Of a stretch of 64,000 nucleotides of DNA, positions 56,934-64,000 are shown piece after piece. Below the pieces are notes generated by a model. It was given only the letters and a program-made list of their open reading frames with translations, searched no databases and was not told where the DNA came from. The stretch lies in contig NZ_JANTYU010000001.1 of the NCBI RefSeq assembly GCF_024806835.1, positions 868,001 to 932,000 on the forward strand, in the 5' to 3' direction. The first letter of the stretch is position 1. Every line of letters starts with the position of its first letter. The position numbers were made by a program, and so were the translations under genes. The stretch is from Xanthomonas sp. 3793. GTDB lineage: Bacteria; Pseudomonadota; Gammaproteobacteria; Xanthomonadales; Xanthomonadaceae.

Positions 56934-57336
56934 GAGCGGCCAACACCACCATTGCGCTCACCGCCACGCTGGCGCAGCCGGTGCCCGGACTCGGCAGGGG
57001 TCACCGCTATGCTCCGGTTCCGGGCGCGCCGTCGCCAATCCAGCCGACGACGGTTCGCTATGGTTTATCCGCTACTGCAAGTAGCGCGGCATCACGCGAC
57101 CGCGCATCCACCGGCAGCGGTTGCAGTGCCGCGTAACACCTGAGCCAGGGCTCCGCAGCGAAGGGGGCGTCTTGATGCCTGAGCGTCAACCGACCTGCAG
57201 TCTCCAGTCCGCTGTCAGGGGCACGCTCGAAACCTCGAACGATGCAGTGGTGCTTACCGACCATCGTCAAGCCCGCGCCAAAGCGCACCGCCCTGGCAGC
57301 GCCCCGCACCTGACGTGCAGGCGACAACGCCCACCC
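56934..57336. other. Intergenic region
   Basis: 403 bases with no supported ORF. A small hairpin (CGCTAC, TGCAA, GTAGCG) lies at 57070-57086. I see nothing else; it separates the DMT gene from the convergent GGDEF gene. Confidence 0.35.
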
Positions 57337-58407
57337 CTACTCCAGCGCAACTACCTGATCGCGGCCGCCGCGCTTGGCGGCATACAGGGCCTGGTCGGCA
57401 CGCTTGATCACCGCTTCCACGCTTTCGTGCGGATACAACATGGCCACGCCGATGCTGACCGTCACCGGCAGCGCAATCGTCATTGTCGCCACGCTCTGGC
57501 GCAGATATTCGCACTGCACCCGTGCCTGCTGCAGGTCCACATTGGGCAGCAGCAACACGAACTCTTCGCCGCCGTAACGCGCGATGGTGCCGGCACCGGC
57601 CACATGCGCACGCAATAGCGCCGATAGCTCGCGCAGCACCAGATCGCCCTGGTCGTGCCCGTGCACGTCGTTGACCACCTTGAAGTGATCCACGTCCAGC
57701 AGCGCCACCGACAGCGGCTGGTTGGCGATGCGCGTCTGCTGCGTCGCTGCCGCCAGTGCCGCGGTGAAGGCGCGGCGATTGGGCAGGCCGGTCAGCGGGT
57801 CGGTACGCGTCTGCTCGACCAGATCGGCGTTGACCGCTTCCATCGCGGCGTAATACTGCGCCATCTGCTGCTCGTACCATTCGCGCTCGCGCAACTGCCG
57901 ACGCAGCTGCTTGCCGGCCAGACGCAGCTCCAGCAGATGCGAGGCCTGCCGCGACAACGCCTGCAGCGCGGCACGTTGGTCCTCGCGCAACTGCGCCGGC
58001 GCCTGGTCGAACACGCACAACGAACCCAGCGGCATGCCTTCGCTGGTGACCAACGGCGCGCCAGCATAAAAGCGTACGGCGCCATCGCCGGTGACCATCG
58101 GGTTGTCGAAAAAGCGCGGGTCCAGCAAGGTGTCTTCGACGGTCATCACCTCGTCCGGGCGCAGGATCGCATGCGCGCAGAACGAGATATCGCGTGGCGC
58201 TTCGCTACGCGGCACGCCGTGGGCCGCCTTGAACCACTGCCGATGTTCGTCCACCAGCACCACCGCCGCCATCTGCGTCTGGCAGACGGTGGACGCCACC
58301 AGGGTCAGGTCGTCGAAGGCGCGCTCGGGTGGCGAGTCCAGCAACTCGTACTGGCGCAGGGCGATCAGCCGCTCGGCTTCGTTTCCCGGCAATTGCGGTT
58401 TGATCAC
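57337..58407 (-). CDS. GAF-GGDEF diguanylate cyclase
   Basis: 356 aa. An N-terminal GAF domain (about 25-165; FDDLTLVASTVCQTQMAAVV, APLVTSEGMPLGSLCVFDQA) is joined by a coiled-coil (QLREREWYEQQMAQYYAAME) to a GGDEF domain (DPLTGLPNRRAFTAALA; catalytic GGEEF at 279-283). Both key acidic residues are present, so it should make c-di-GMP. The RxxD inhibitory I-site five residues upstream is missing (AGAG in its place), so product feedback is probably absent. It is soluble and probably senses a small molecule. Confidence 0.92.
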   Translation of the reverse strand: MIKPQLPGNEAERLIALRQYELLDSPPERAFDDLTLVASTVCQTQMAAVVLVDEHRQWFKAAHGVPRSEAPRDISFCAHAILRPDEVMTVEDTLLDPRFFDNPMVTGDGAVRFYAGAPLVTSEGMPLGSLCVFDQAPAQLREDQRAALQALSRQASHLLELRLAGKQLRRQLREREWYEQQMAQYYAAMEAVNADLVEQTRTDPLTGLPNRRAFTAALAAATQQTRIANQPLSVALLDVDHFKVVNDVHGHDQGDLVLRELSALLRAHVAGAGTIARYGGEEFVLLLPNVDLQQARVQCEYLRQSVATMTIALPVTVSIGVAMLYPHESVEAVIKRADQALYAAKRGGRDQVVALE

Positions 58408-58522
58408 GCGCTCAGCCCCCTGCTGACTCGTTAGTGGCGGCGATATGCCTAAACCCCGTGGAGCGATCCATCCGCGCGAGCACCATTGGCCGCTCGCACA
58501 TCCGGCAGTTCATCCAACCGGC

Positions 58523-59263
58523 TTACCAATCGGTGCGCTGCGGCAACAAGCCGCGCAGTTCCGCATCGCTGAGGTTGCGCCATTGCCCCGGCTTGAGTGC
58601 GGCAAGCTTGATGTTGTCGATACGCACCCGCCGCAGCTGCGTGACCCGATAACCGAATTCGGCAGCCATCAGGCGGATCTGCCGGTTCAAGCCCTGCTCG
58701 AGCACGATGCGGAAGCCGAACTTGGCGATACGCGCCGTGCGGCACGGCAAGGTGGTCTCGTTGTGGATGCGCACACCACGCGCCATGCCACGCAGGAATT
58801 CGTCGGTGACCGCCTTGTTGACCGCCACCAGATATTCTTTCTGGTGGCGATTTTCCGCGCGCAGGATCTCGTTGACGATGTTGCCGTTGCTGGTCATCAG
58901 GATCAGCCCTTCGGACTCCTTGTCCAGGCGGCCGATCGGAAAGATGCGCTGCTCGTGGCCGACGAATTCGACGATGTTGCCCTTGACCGAACTCTCGGTG
59001 GTACAGGTGATGCCCACCGGCTTGTTGAGCGCGATATAGACATGCTTGCGTCCACCGGGCTTCTTGGCCTCGCGCGCGCGCAGCGGCTGGCCATCCACCA
59101 GCACGGTGTCTTCCTCGCCCACCACCGCGCCGGTGCCGGCCACCATGCCGTTGACGGTGACGCGGCGCTCGCCGATCAGGCGGTCGGCCTCGCGACGCGA
59201 GCAGAAGCCGGTATCGGCGATATGTTTGTTGAGTCGGATTGTCATCGTTGGATTATCGGCCAT
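58523..59263 (-). CDS. rluF: 23S rRNA/tRNA pseudouridine synthase RluF
   Basis: 246 aa. An N-terminal S4 RNA-binding domain (IRLNKHIADTGFCSRREADR, RRVTVNGMVAGTGAVVGEED) is followed by the RsuA/RluB/E/F catalytic domain: KPVGITCTTE, FPIGRLDKESEGLILMTSNG with catalytic Asp114, KEYLVAVNKAVTDEFLRGMA and GLNRQIRLMAAEFGYRVTQL. The FLRGMARGVRIHN segment matches RluF, which modifies 23S U2604 (and tRNA-Tyr in E. coli). ATG 59263 is chosen for its CAGG context; ATG 59245 is possible. Confidence 0.92.
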   Translation of the reverse strand: MADNPTMTIRLNKHIADTGFCSRREADRLIGERRVTVNGMVAGTGAVVGEEDTVLVDGQPLRAREAKKPGGRKHVYIALNKPVGITCTTESSVKGNIVEFVGHEQRIFPIGRLDKESEGLILMTSNGNIVNEILRAENRHQKEYLVAVNKAVTDEFLRGMARGVRIHNETTLPCRTARIAKFGFRIVLEQGLNRQIRLMAAEFGYRVTQLRRVRIDNIKLAALKPGQWRNLSDAELRGLLPQRTDW

Positions 59264-59324
59264 TTGCAGCCTGCGACGCACACTGGCGCAGTAACGGCCC
59301 GGCGCGCAGCGCTGCCGGCGCGCC

Positions 59325-61736
59325 CTACCCGGTTACCGCCAGCATGGGCTGCGGCATGACCAGGTCTTCCAGCGGGCACGGGCGATGCAGGCTGAAGCCC
59401 TGCACCTGGCCCACGCCGGCGTCGCGCAGGCCGGGAATATCCGCCTCCGACTCCACCCCTTCGGCCACCACTTCGATACCCAGTGCCAGGCCAACCTGGG
59501 CGATGGAATGCACCGCAGCGCGGTCCACCGCGTCATGCGCGTAATTGCGCACGAAGCCGCAATCGATCTTCAACACATCGACGGTGAATTGCTTGAGGTA
59601 GCCGAACGAGGCCAGGCCGCTGCCGAAGTCGTCCAGCGCCACATGGCAGCCACGCGCGCGCACGCTCTGCACAAAGCGCTGCGCATGTTCCAGGTCGCCG
59701 ATGACGGCGGTTTCGGTGATTTCCATGCACAGCTTGGACACCAGCGTGGGATAGCGCTCGAACAGGGCGCAGACGAAATCGAGAAAATCCGGCTGCGCGA
59801 TCGATTGCGCGGACAGATTGACGTGGCACAGGTCCAGGGTCGCCACATGCAGCGGGTTGTCGGCCAGCTGCGCGCACAAGGTTTCCAGCACATGGGCATC
59901 GACCATGCGCCCGAGCCCGTAGCGCTCCACCGCAGGCAGGAATTCGCCCGGGCTCAGCACCCGCCCATCGCGCGCGCGCATGCGCACCAGCACCTCGTAC
60001 TGCAGACGGCCGGGGTCGCTCAGCACCTGGATCTTCTGCGCGTACAGCAGCAGCCGGTGTTCGGCGATCGCCTGCTGCACGGCGCTGATCCAGCCACCGT
60101 CATGCCGACGCCGCGCCAAGGCCAGATCGTTCTCGCCAAGACACCGGATCCGGTTGCGCCCTTCTTCCTTGGCGGCGAAACAGGCCAGGTCGGCCGCGGT
60201 CATCAATGCGTTGACGTCGTTGGCGCCCCGGCGGATTTCCACCACGCCAAAGCTGCAACTCGGCGTCAGCGGCCGGCCGCCCTGATGGCTCCACGGCTGC
60301 CCCAGCACGCCATGCATGCGCTCCAGCAAGGCCTGCGCCTGCACCAGGTCGGTATTGGCCAGCAGGATCGCGAACTCGTCGCCACCCAGCCGCCCCAGCC
60401 AGTCGCCCGGACGCAACTGCATGGTGATGACGTCGGCGAAGTGGCACAGGAACTTGTCGCCGACCGCATGTCCGAAGGTGTCGTTGACCAGCTTGAAGTG
60501 ATCCAGGTCGACGAAGCACAGCGCATGGCACAGCTGCGGCGATTGCGGCGGCTCGATCAGATGCAGCAGGCGGCGCTCGATCTCGCGCCGGTTGATCAAA
60601 CCGGTCAAGGCGTCGTGGCGCGCGTGGAAGGCGACCTCGTCGGCCAGTTCGTGCGCGTGCGAGACGTCTTCGATCACCGCCAGCACCAGCGTGGGTTCCT
60701 CCGGGCCAGGCTCCACCAGCGAGGCGCTCCAGCGGCCCCACATCACTTCGCCATCGGCGCGCAGGAAGCGCAGCTCGCCGGACTGCATCAGCCGCGGCCA
60801 GTCGATCGTGCCACGGCTGTCCAGCACGATGTCGTCCGGGTGCACCAGCTGGGCGAGCGTGGACGCCTGCAACTCTTCCGGGCGGTAGCGCAGGATATGG
60901 GCCATCGATGCGTTGGCGTCCAGCACGTGGCCGCGCAGGTCGAACTTGACCATCCCCAGCGCAGCCTGCTGAAACGCCGTGCGAAACCGGCCCTCGTGCG
61001 ACAGCAGATAGTCGCGGATGCGGCGTATCGCCAGCACGCAGGTGATCAGCACCAACAACAAGGTGGCCAGGCTGCAGACCACCATCACGTCGTGCAGCAG
61101 CCGTGCGCAGCGGATCAGCTGCGCCTGGAACTGCGCTGCATCGCTGCGCATGCGGGCATCGAGCAGATGCAGTTCGTCGCGCAGGTCCTGCAGCGCGCGC
61201 GCATCCGGTCTGTTGGCGGCTTGCACGGAGGCAGCACGGTCGGCCAGTGCACTGAGCTTCAACAGATCGGCATCGGTGTGCTTCCACAGCGTGATGGCAT
61301 CGCCCAGATACGGAATCATCTGGCCGTAGCGATACAGCCTGACCATTTGCGGCATGTCCTCACGGGCATTGCGACCGGCCGCAAGCCCGGCATACACCGC
61401 CGTCCAGGCAATCACCGGCTGTTCGACCGCATCGCGCGCCGCGCGATCGCCGAGCGGCACCTCCAGCGCACGGCAGGCGGCCTGCAGATCGCTCGGATCG
61501 CCGCTCACCAGATAGCGCTCCAGCCAGTAGACCGACTCTTGCTGGGCATTGGACCAGTGGCCCTGACCGACAATCCAGGCGGTTGCTCCGGATTGGATTT
61601 CGATCGCCAGTGCAGAGAGCACGGCCATGCCGACAGCCATCGCCATCAGCAGCGCCAGAGGGAGCGTTAGCCAGCCGCGCACCATGTGCATGGTTTGGCC
61701 ACTGCGTGTGCCGCGTGCTGACTGCGCCATTGCCAT
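59325..61736 (-). CDS. PAS-GGDEF-EAL dual c-di-GMP signalling protein
   Basis: 803 aa. Two TM segments (WLTLPLALLMAMAVGMAVLS near residue 20-40 and VVCSLATLLLVLITCVLAIR near 220-240) flank a helical periplasmic sensor. A PAS domain (FRTAFQQAALGMVKFDLRGH, VHPDDIVLDSRGTID), a GGDEF domain with intact GGDEF and an RxxD I-site (RPGD five residues before), and an EAL domain follow. The EAL signature is EVL (as in the active enzyme RocR), with LDDFGSG, EITETAVI and EGVESE kept. Synthesis and hydrolysis are both plausible. GAAGGA precedes ATG 61736. Confidence 0.92.
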   Translation of the reverse strand: MAMAQSARGTRSGQTMHMVRGWLTLPLALLMAMAVGMAVLSALAIEIQSGATAWIVGQGHWSNAQQESVYWLERYLVSGDPSDLQAACRALEVPLGDRAARDAVEQPVIAWTAVYAGLAAGRNAREDMPQMVRLYRYGQMIPYLGDAITLWKHTDADLLKLSALADRAASVQAANRPDARALQDLRDELHLLDARMRSDAAQFQAQLIRCARLLHDVMVVCSLATLLLVLITCVLAIRRIRDYLLSHEGRFRTAFQQAALGMVKFDLRGHVLDANASMAHILRYRPEELQASTLAQLVHPDDIVLDSRGTIDWPRLMQSGELRFLRADGEVMWGRWSASLVEPGPEEPTLVLAVIEDVSHAHELADEVAFHARHDALTGLINRREIERRLLHLIEPPQSPQLCHALCFVDLDHFKLVNDTFGHAVGDKFLCHFADVITMQLRPGDWLGRLGGDEFAILLANTDLVQAQALLERMHGVLGQPWSHQGGRPLTPSCSFGVVEIRRGANDVNALMTAADLACFAAKEEGRNRIRCLGENDLALARRRHDGGWISAVQQAIAEHRLLLYAQKIQVLSDPGRLQYEVLVRMRARDGRVLSPGEFLPAVERYGLGRMVDAHVLETLCAQLADNPLHVATLDLCHVNLSAQSIAQPDFLDFVCALFERYPTLVSKLCMEITETAVIGDLEHAQRFVQSVRARGCHVALDDFGSGLASFGYLKQFTVDVLKIDCGFVRNYAHDAVDRAAVHSIAQVGLALGIEVVAEGVESEADIPGLRDAGVGQVQGFSLHRPCPLEDLVMPQPMLAVTG

Positions 61737-61990
61737 CCGTCCTTCACCGCCCCAGTGCGATTCAGGCGCCCAGTGGGCGCCTGAAGGCTGTAGCGGCCGC
61801 AATGGCCGAGTCTGTATGGCGGCGTCCGTTTGCCGGACGGCCGGCGGGAAACGTCAGCCTGGCTGACGATCCGCCGTCTGCGGTCCCGATCGGGACAGGC
61901 CTGGCTGCATCACTGCTATGTCCTGAAAGGAATAACAGCACGTGGATGGCTGCGCATGCGCCTGGCTGCGCAGCCGATTGTCAGCCTGGC
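61737..61990. other. Structured intergenic region upstream of the GGDEF-EAL gene
   Basis: 254 bases. TTCAGGCGCCC, AG, TGGGCGCCTGAA (61769-61793) is a strong hairpin. CGTCAGCC, TGG, CTGACG (61853-61870) is a second. No ORF. It carries the deaD 3' end and the promoter and leader of the GGDEF-EAL gene. Confidence 0.5.
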
Positions 61991-63922
61991 TTACTCGCCG
62001 CGCGGCTTGGGCGGACCCTTGCGATGCGGCGCGCCGGCGCGATCCATCGGACGCCCCGGGCCGTTCGGACGCCCGGACGGCTTGCCACCGCGCGGGAAGC
62101 GCGGCTTGGACGGCGACGCCGCGGCCTCGCCTTCTTCCAGCTTGCGCATGTTGAGCTGCTGGCCGGACACCCAGACCTTCTTCAGGTGTGTCAGCAACTC
62201 GCGCGGCATGTCGGCCGGCAGATCCAGGATCGAGTAATCGTCCTGGATGTCGATCCGGCCGATATAGCGGCTTTCCAGACCGGCTTCGTTGGCGATCGCA
62301 CCGACGATGTTGGCCGGCTTCACGCCGTGGGTATGGCCCACCTCGATGCGATAGCTCTCCATGCCGAACTCCGGCTCGCCGCGCGGGGCAACCGGATCGC
62401 GACGCGGACGCTCTGCGCCGGCGCCATCACCTGCGAATGCCGGACGTTCTGCACGCGGCGGGCGTGCCGCGCGCTCGCCATCGGCACGCGGACCACGCTC
62501 GAACTTCGGCTCGAAGCGCGGACGCTCGCCACGATCGCCGCGGTCGGCACGCTCGTTGCGCTGCGGAGTGAACTCCTCACGCGCACCACGCACCGGCGGG
62601 GTCAGCAGGAACGGCGCATCGCCTTGCAGCAACTTGGCCAGCGCGGCGGCGATCTCGATCGCCGGCACGTTGTTTTCTGCCTCGTAGCGCTGCAGCAGAT
62701 CGCGGTACATTTCGATCTGGCCACCGGCCAGGGTCTCGGTGATGCGGGTCATGAAGCGCGCCACGCGGGTGTCGTTGACCGCATCCACGCTCGGCAGCTG
62801 CATTTCTTCGATCGGCTGACGGGTGGCGCGCTCGATCGAGCGCAGCATGCCCTTCTCGCGCGGGGTGACGAACAGGATCGCATCGCCATTGCGACCGGCA
62901 CGACCGGTACGGCCGATGCGGTGCACGTAGCTTTCGGTGTCGTACGGGATGTCGTAATTCAGCACATGGCTGACGCGCTCCACGTCCAGGCCGCGCGCGG
63001 CCACGTCGGTGGCGACCAGGATGTCGAGCTTGCCGTCCTTGAGCTGGGCGATGGTCTTCTCGCGGGCGGCCTGCTGCATGTCGCCATTGATGGCCGCCGC
63101 GGCCATGCCGCGTGCCTGCAGCTTCTGCGCCAGCTCTTCGGTGGCCGCCTTGGTGCGCGCAAAGATGATCATGCCGTCGAACGGCTCGACCTCGAGGATG
63201 CGGGTCAGTGCGTCCAGCTTGTGCAGGCCGCTCACCCACCAGTAGCGCTGGCGGATATTGGCCGAGGTGGTGGTCTTGGCCGCGATGGTGACTTCGGCCG
63301 GGTCCTTCAGGTAGGTCTGCGCGATGCGGCGGATGGCCGGCGGCATGGTCGCCGAGAACAACGCCACCTGGCGCTTTTCCGGCAGTTTCTTCAGCACGGC
63401 TTCGACATCGTCGATGAAGCCCATGCGCAGCATTTCGTCGGCTTCGTCCAGCACCAGCGTCTTGAGCTGGGACAGGTCGAGCGTGCCGCGGTCCAGGTGA
63501 TCGATCACCCGGCCCGGGGTTCCCACCACCACATGCACGCCGCGCTTGAGCGCGCTCAGCTGCTGGGCATAGGGCTGGCCGCCGTACACGGGCAGCACGC
63601 GGAAGCCGGGAATGGCTTCGGCATATTTCTGGAACGCCTCGGCGACCTGGATGGCCAGCTCGCGGGTCGGCGCCAGCACCAGCGCCTGCGGCTTGAGCTG
63701 GTTGAGGTCGGCGTTGGAGAGCACCGGCAGCGCGAACGCGGCGGTCTTGCCGGTACCGGTCTGCGCCTGGCCGAGGACGTCGCGGCCGGACAGCAGCGCG
63801 GGAATGGTGGCAGCCTGGATCGGCGACGGCGACTCGTAGCCGACAGCGGCAACGGCTTTCATCACAGCGTCCGAGAGGCCGAGGTCTGCAAACAGCAGCG
63901 GCGCGGAAGATTCTTGGGTCAT
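61991..63922 (-). CDS. deaD: DEAD-box ATP-dependent RNA helicase (CsdA/DeaD type)
   Basis: 643 aa (E. coli DeaD 629). Helicase motifs in order are Q motif (FADLGLSDAVMKAVAAVGYE, PSPIQ), I AQTGTGKT, II DEAD, III SAT, V TDVAARGLD and VI HRIGRTGRAGR. An Arg/Glu-rich linker (ERADRGDRGERPRFEPKFER) is followed by the DbpA-type RNA-binding domain (YRIEVGHTHGVKPANIVGAI, YIGRIDIQDDYSILDLPADM) and an Arg/Pro/Gly tail ending RKGPPKPRGE. It unwinds RNA in ribosome assembly and cold adaptation. GGAG lies seven bases before ATG 63922. Confidence 0.95.
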   Translation of the reverse strand: MTQESSAPLLFADLGLSDAVMKAVAAVGYESPSPIQAATIPALLSGRDVLGQAQTGTGKTAAFALPVLSNADLNQLKPQALVLAPTRELAIQVAEAFQKYAEAIPGFRVLPVYGGQPYAQQLSALKRGVHVVVGTPGRVIDHLDRGTLDLSQLKTLVLDEADEMLRMGFIDDVEAVLKKLPEKRQVALFSATMPPAIRRIAQTYLKDPAEVTIAAKTTTSANIRQRYWWVSGLHKLDALTRILEVEPFDGMIIFARTKAATEELAQKLQARGMAAAAINGDMQQAAREKTIAQLKDGKLDILVATDVAARGLDVERVSHVLNYDIPYDTESYVHRIGRTGRAGRNGDAILFVTPREKGMLRSIERATRQPIEEMQLPSVDAVNDTRVARFMTRITETLAGGQIEMYRDLLQRYEAENNVPAIEIAAALAKLLQGDAPFLLTPPVRGAREEFTPQRNERADRGDRGERPRFEPKFERGPRADGERAARPPRAERPAFAGDGAGAERPRRDPVAPRGEPEFGMESYRIEVGHTHGVKPANIVGAIANEAGLESRYIGRIDIQDDYSILDLPADMPRELLTHLKKVWVSGQQLNMRKLEEGEAAASPSKPRFPRGGKPSGRPNGPGRPMDRAGAPHRKGPPKPRGE

Positions 63923-64000
63923 GGGTAACTCCGGAGGCGCCGCACGGAGCCGGCAGGCGCAAAGCAGCATAGTGTGCGCCCTTACCCCCCTTCGTGTCGA
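63923..64000. promoter_or_regulatory. Leader region of deaD at the window edge
   Basis: Contains the deaD Shine-Dalgarno (GGAG on the minus strand) and part of the 5' leader. The promoter itself probably lies beyond base 64000, since DeaD leaders are often long. Confidence 0.4.

Noticed and set aside
61737..61990. c-di-GMP riboswitch before the GGDEF-EAL gene.
   Set aside because: The hairpins do not match the conserved GEMM core or its tetraloop-receptor arrangement that I know.

Overview
This 64 kb window is high-GC, densely packed gammaproteobacterial chromosome. The gene content and protein style point to Xanthomonas or a close relative in the Xanthomonadaceae: an Oar-like TonB-dependent receptor, a DUF6065 protein, a Tat-exported PhoX-like protein, a NodT/RND/MipA export locus, several GGDEF/EAL proteins, and REP-like and other short dispersed repeats. 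Species identity is inferred, not proven. I saw no rRNA, tRNA, CRISPR array, integrase or transposase. The region reads as core and lineage-core chromosome with many short repeats between genes.

Layout. 1-5.6 kb: tail of an M35 metalloendopeptidase, a DUF4870 membrane protein, the TldE/TldD protease genes (pmbA and tldD) flanking darP, and a DUF6065 protein. 5.6-11.8 kb: maf, rng and yhdP in the same order as the Escherichia coli maf-rng-yhdP-tldD block. 11.9-17 kb: a SIMPL-domain periplasmic protein, an Oar-like TonB-dependent receptor and a TonB-family protein. 17.4-25.9 kb: the leuS-lptE-holA-nadD-rsfS-rlmH block on the minus strand, interrupted between rsfS and rlmH by a plus-strand PhoX-like gene. 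26-38 kb: single-gene units (DUF998, thioredoxin/YbbN, DUF4442, periplasmic cyclophilin, EamA transporter with divergent LysR, ArsR plus a cupin-like/DUF2867 fusion, a small acidic protein, GFA plus DUF4349, DUF885 lipoprotein). 38-49.4 kb: an ABC exporter, a pRiA4b ORF-3-like protein, then a four-gene efflux operon (outer-membrane factor, MipA/OmpV, membrane fusion protein, RND pump) transcribed away from an OmpR-type regulator and its sensor kinase. 49.4-64 kb: a CPA2 antiporter, Lrp/AsnC divergent from a solitary panB, rraA with a serine hydrolase, DUF72, a second DMT transporter, a GAF-GGDEF protein, rluF, a PAS-GGDEF-EAL protein and a deaD-type RNA helicase.

How the parts work together. 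The most self-contained functional unit is the regulator/kinase pair divergent from the tripartite efflux operon, a plausible inducible export system. The leuS-to-rlmH block covers translation, LPS assembly, replication and NAD synthesis. Two cyclic-di-GMP proteins sit 1 kb apart around rluF.

The most unusual content is non-coding. A G-rich dispersed repeat (GGGATTGGGGATTCGGGATTGG-like) is present at seven places, repeatedly next to start or stop codons. It supplies the last residues of DarP and lies in the 5' coding region of nadD, which has no nearby ATG. There are also a triple 54-bp tandem repeat at the pmbA 5' end, two near-identical inverted REP-type pairs at 27.7-28.0 kb, and a hairpin repeat shared by two distant loci. 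I did not find a clear novel enzymatic or defence system. The best candidates for something under-described are the ArsR/cupin-DUF2867 pair, the MipA-containing RND operon and the gene-edge repeat family.
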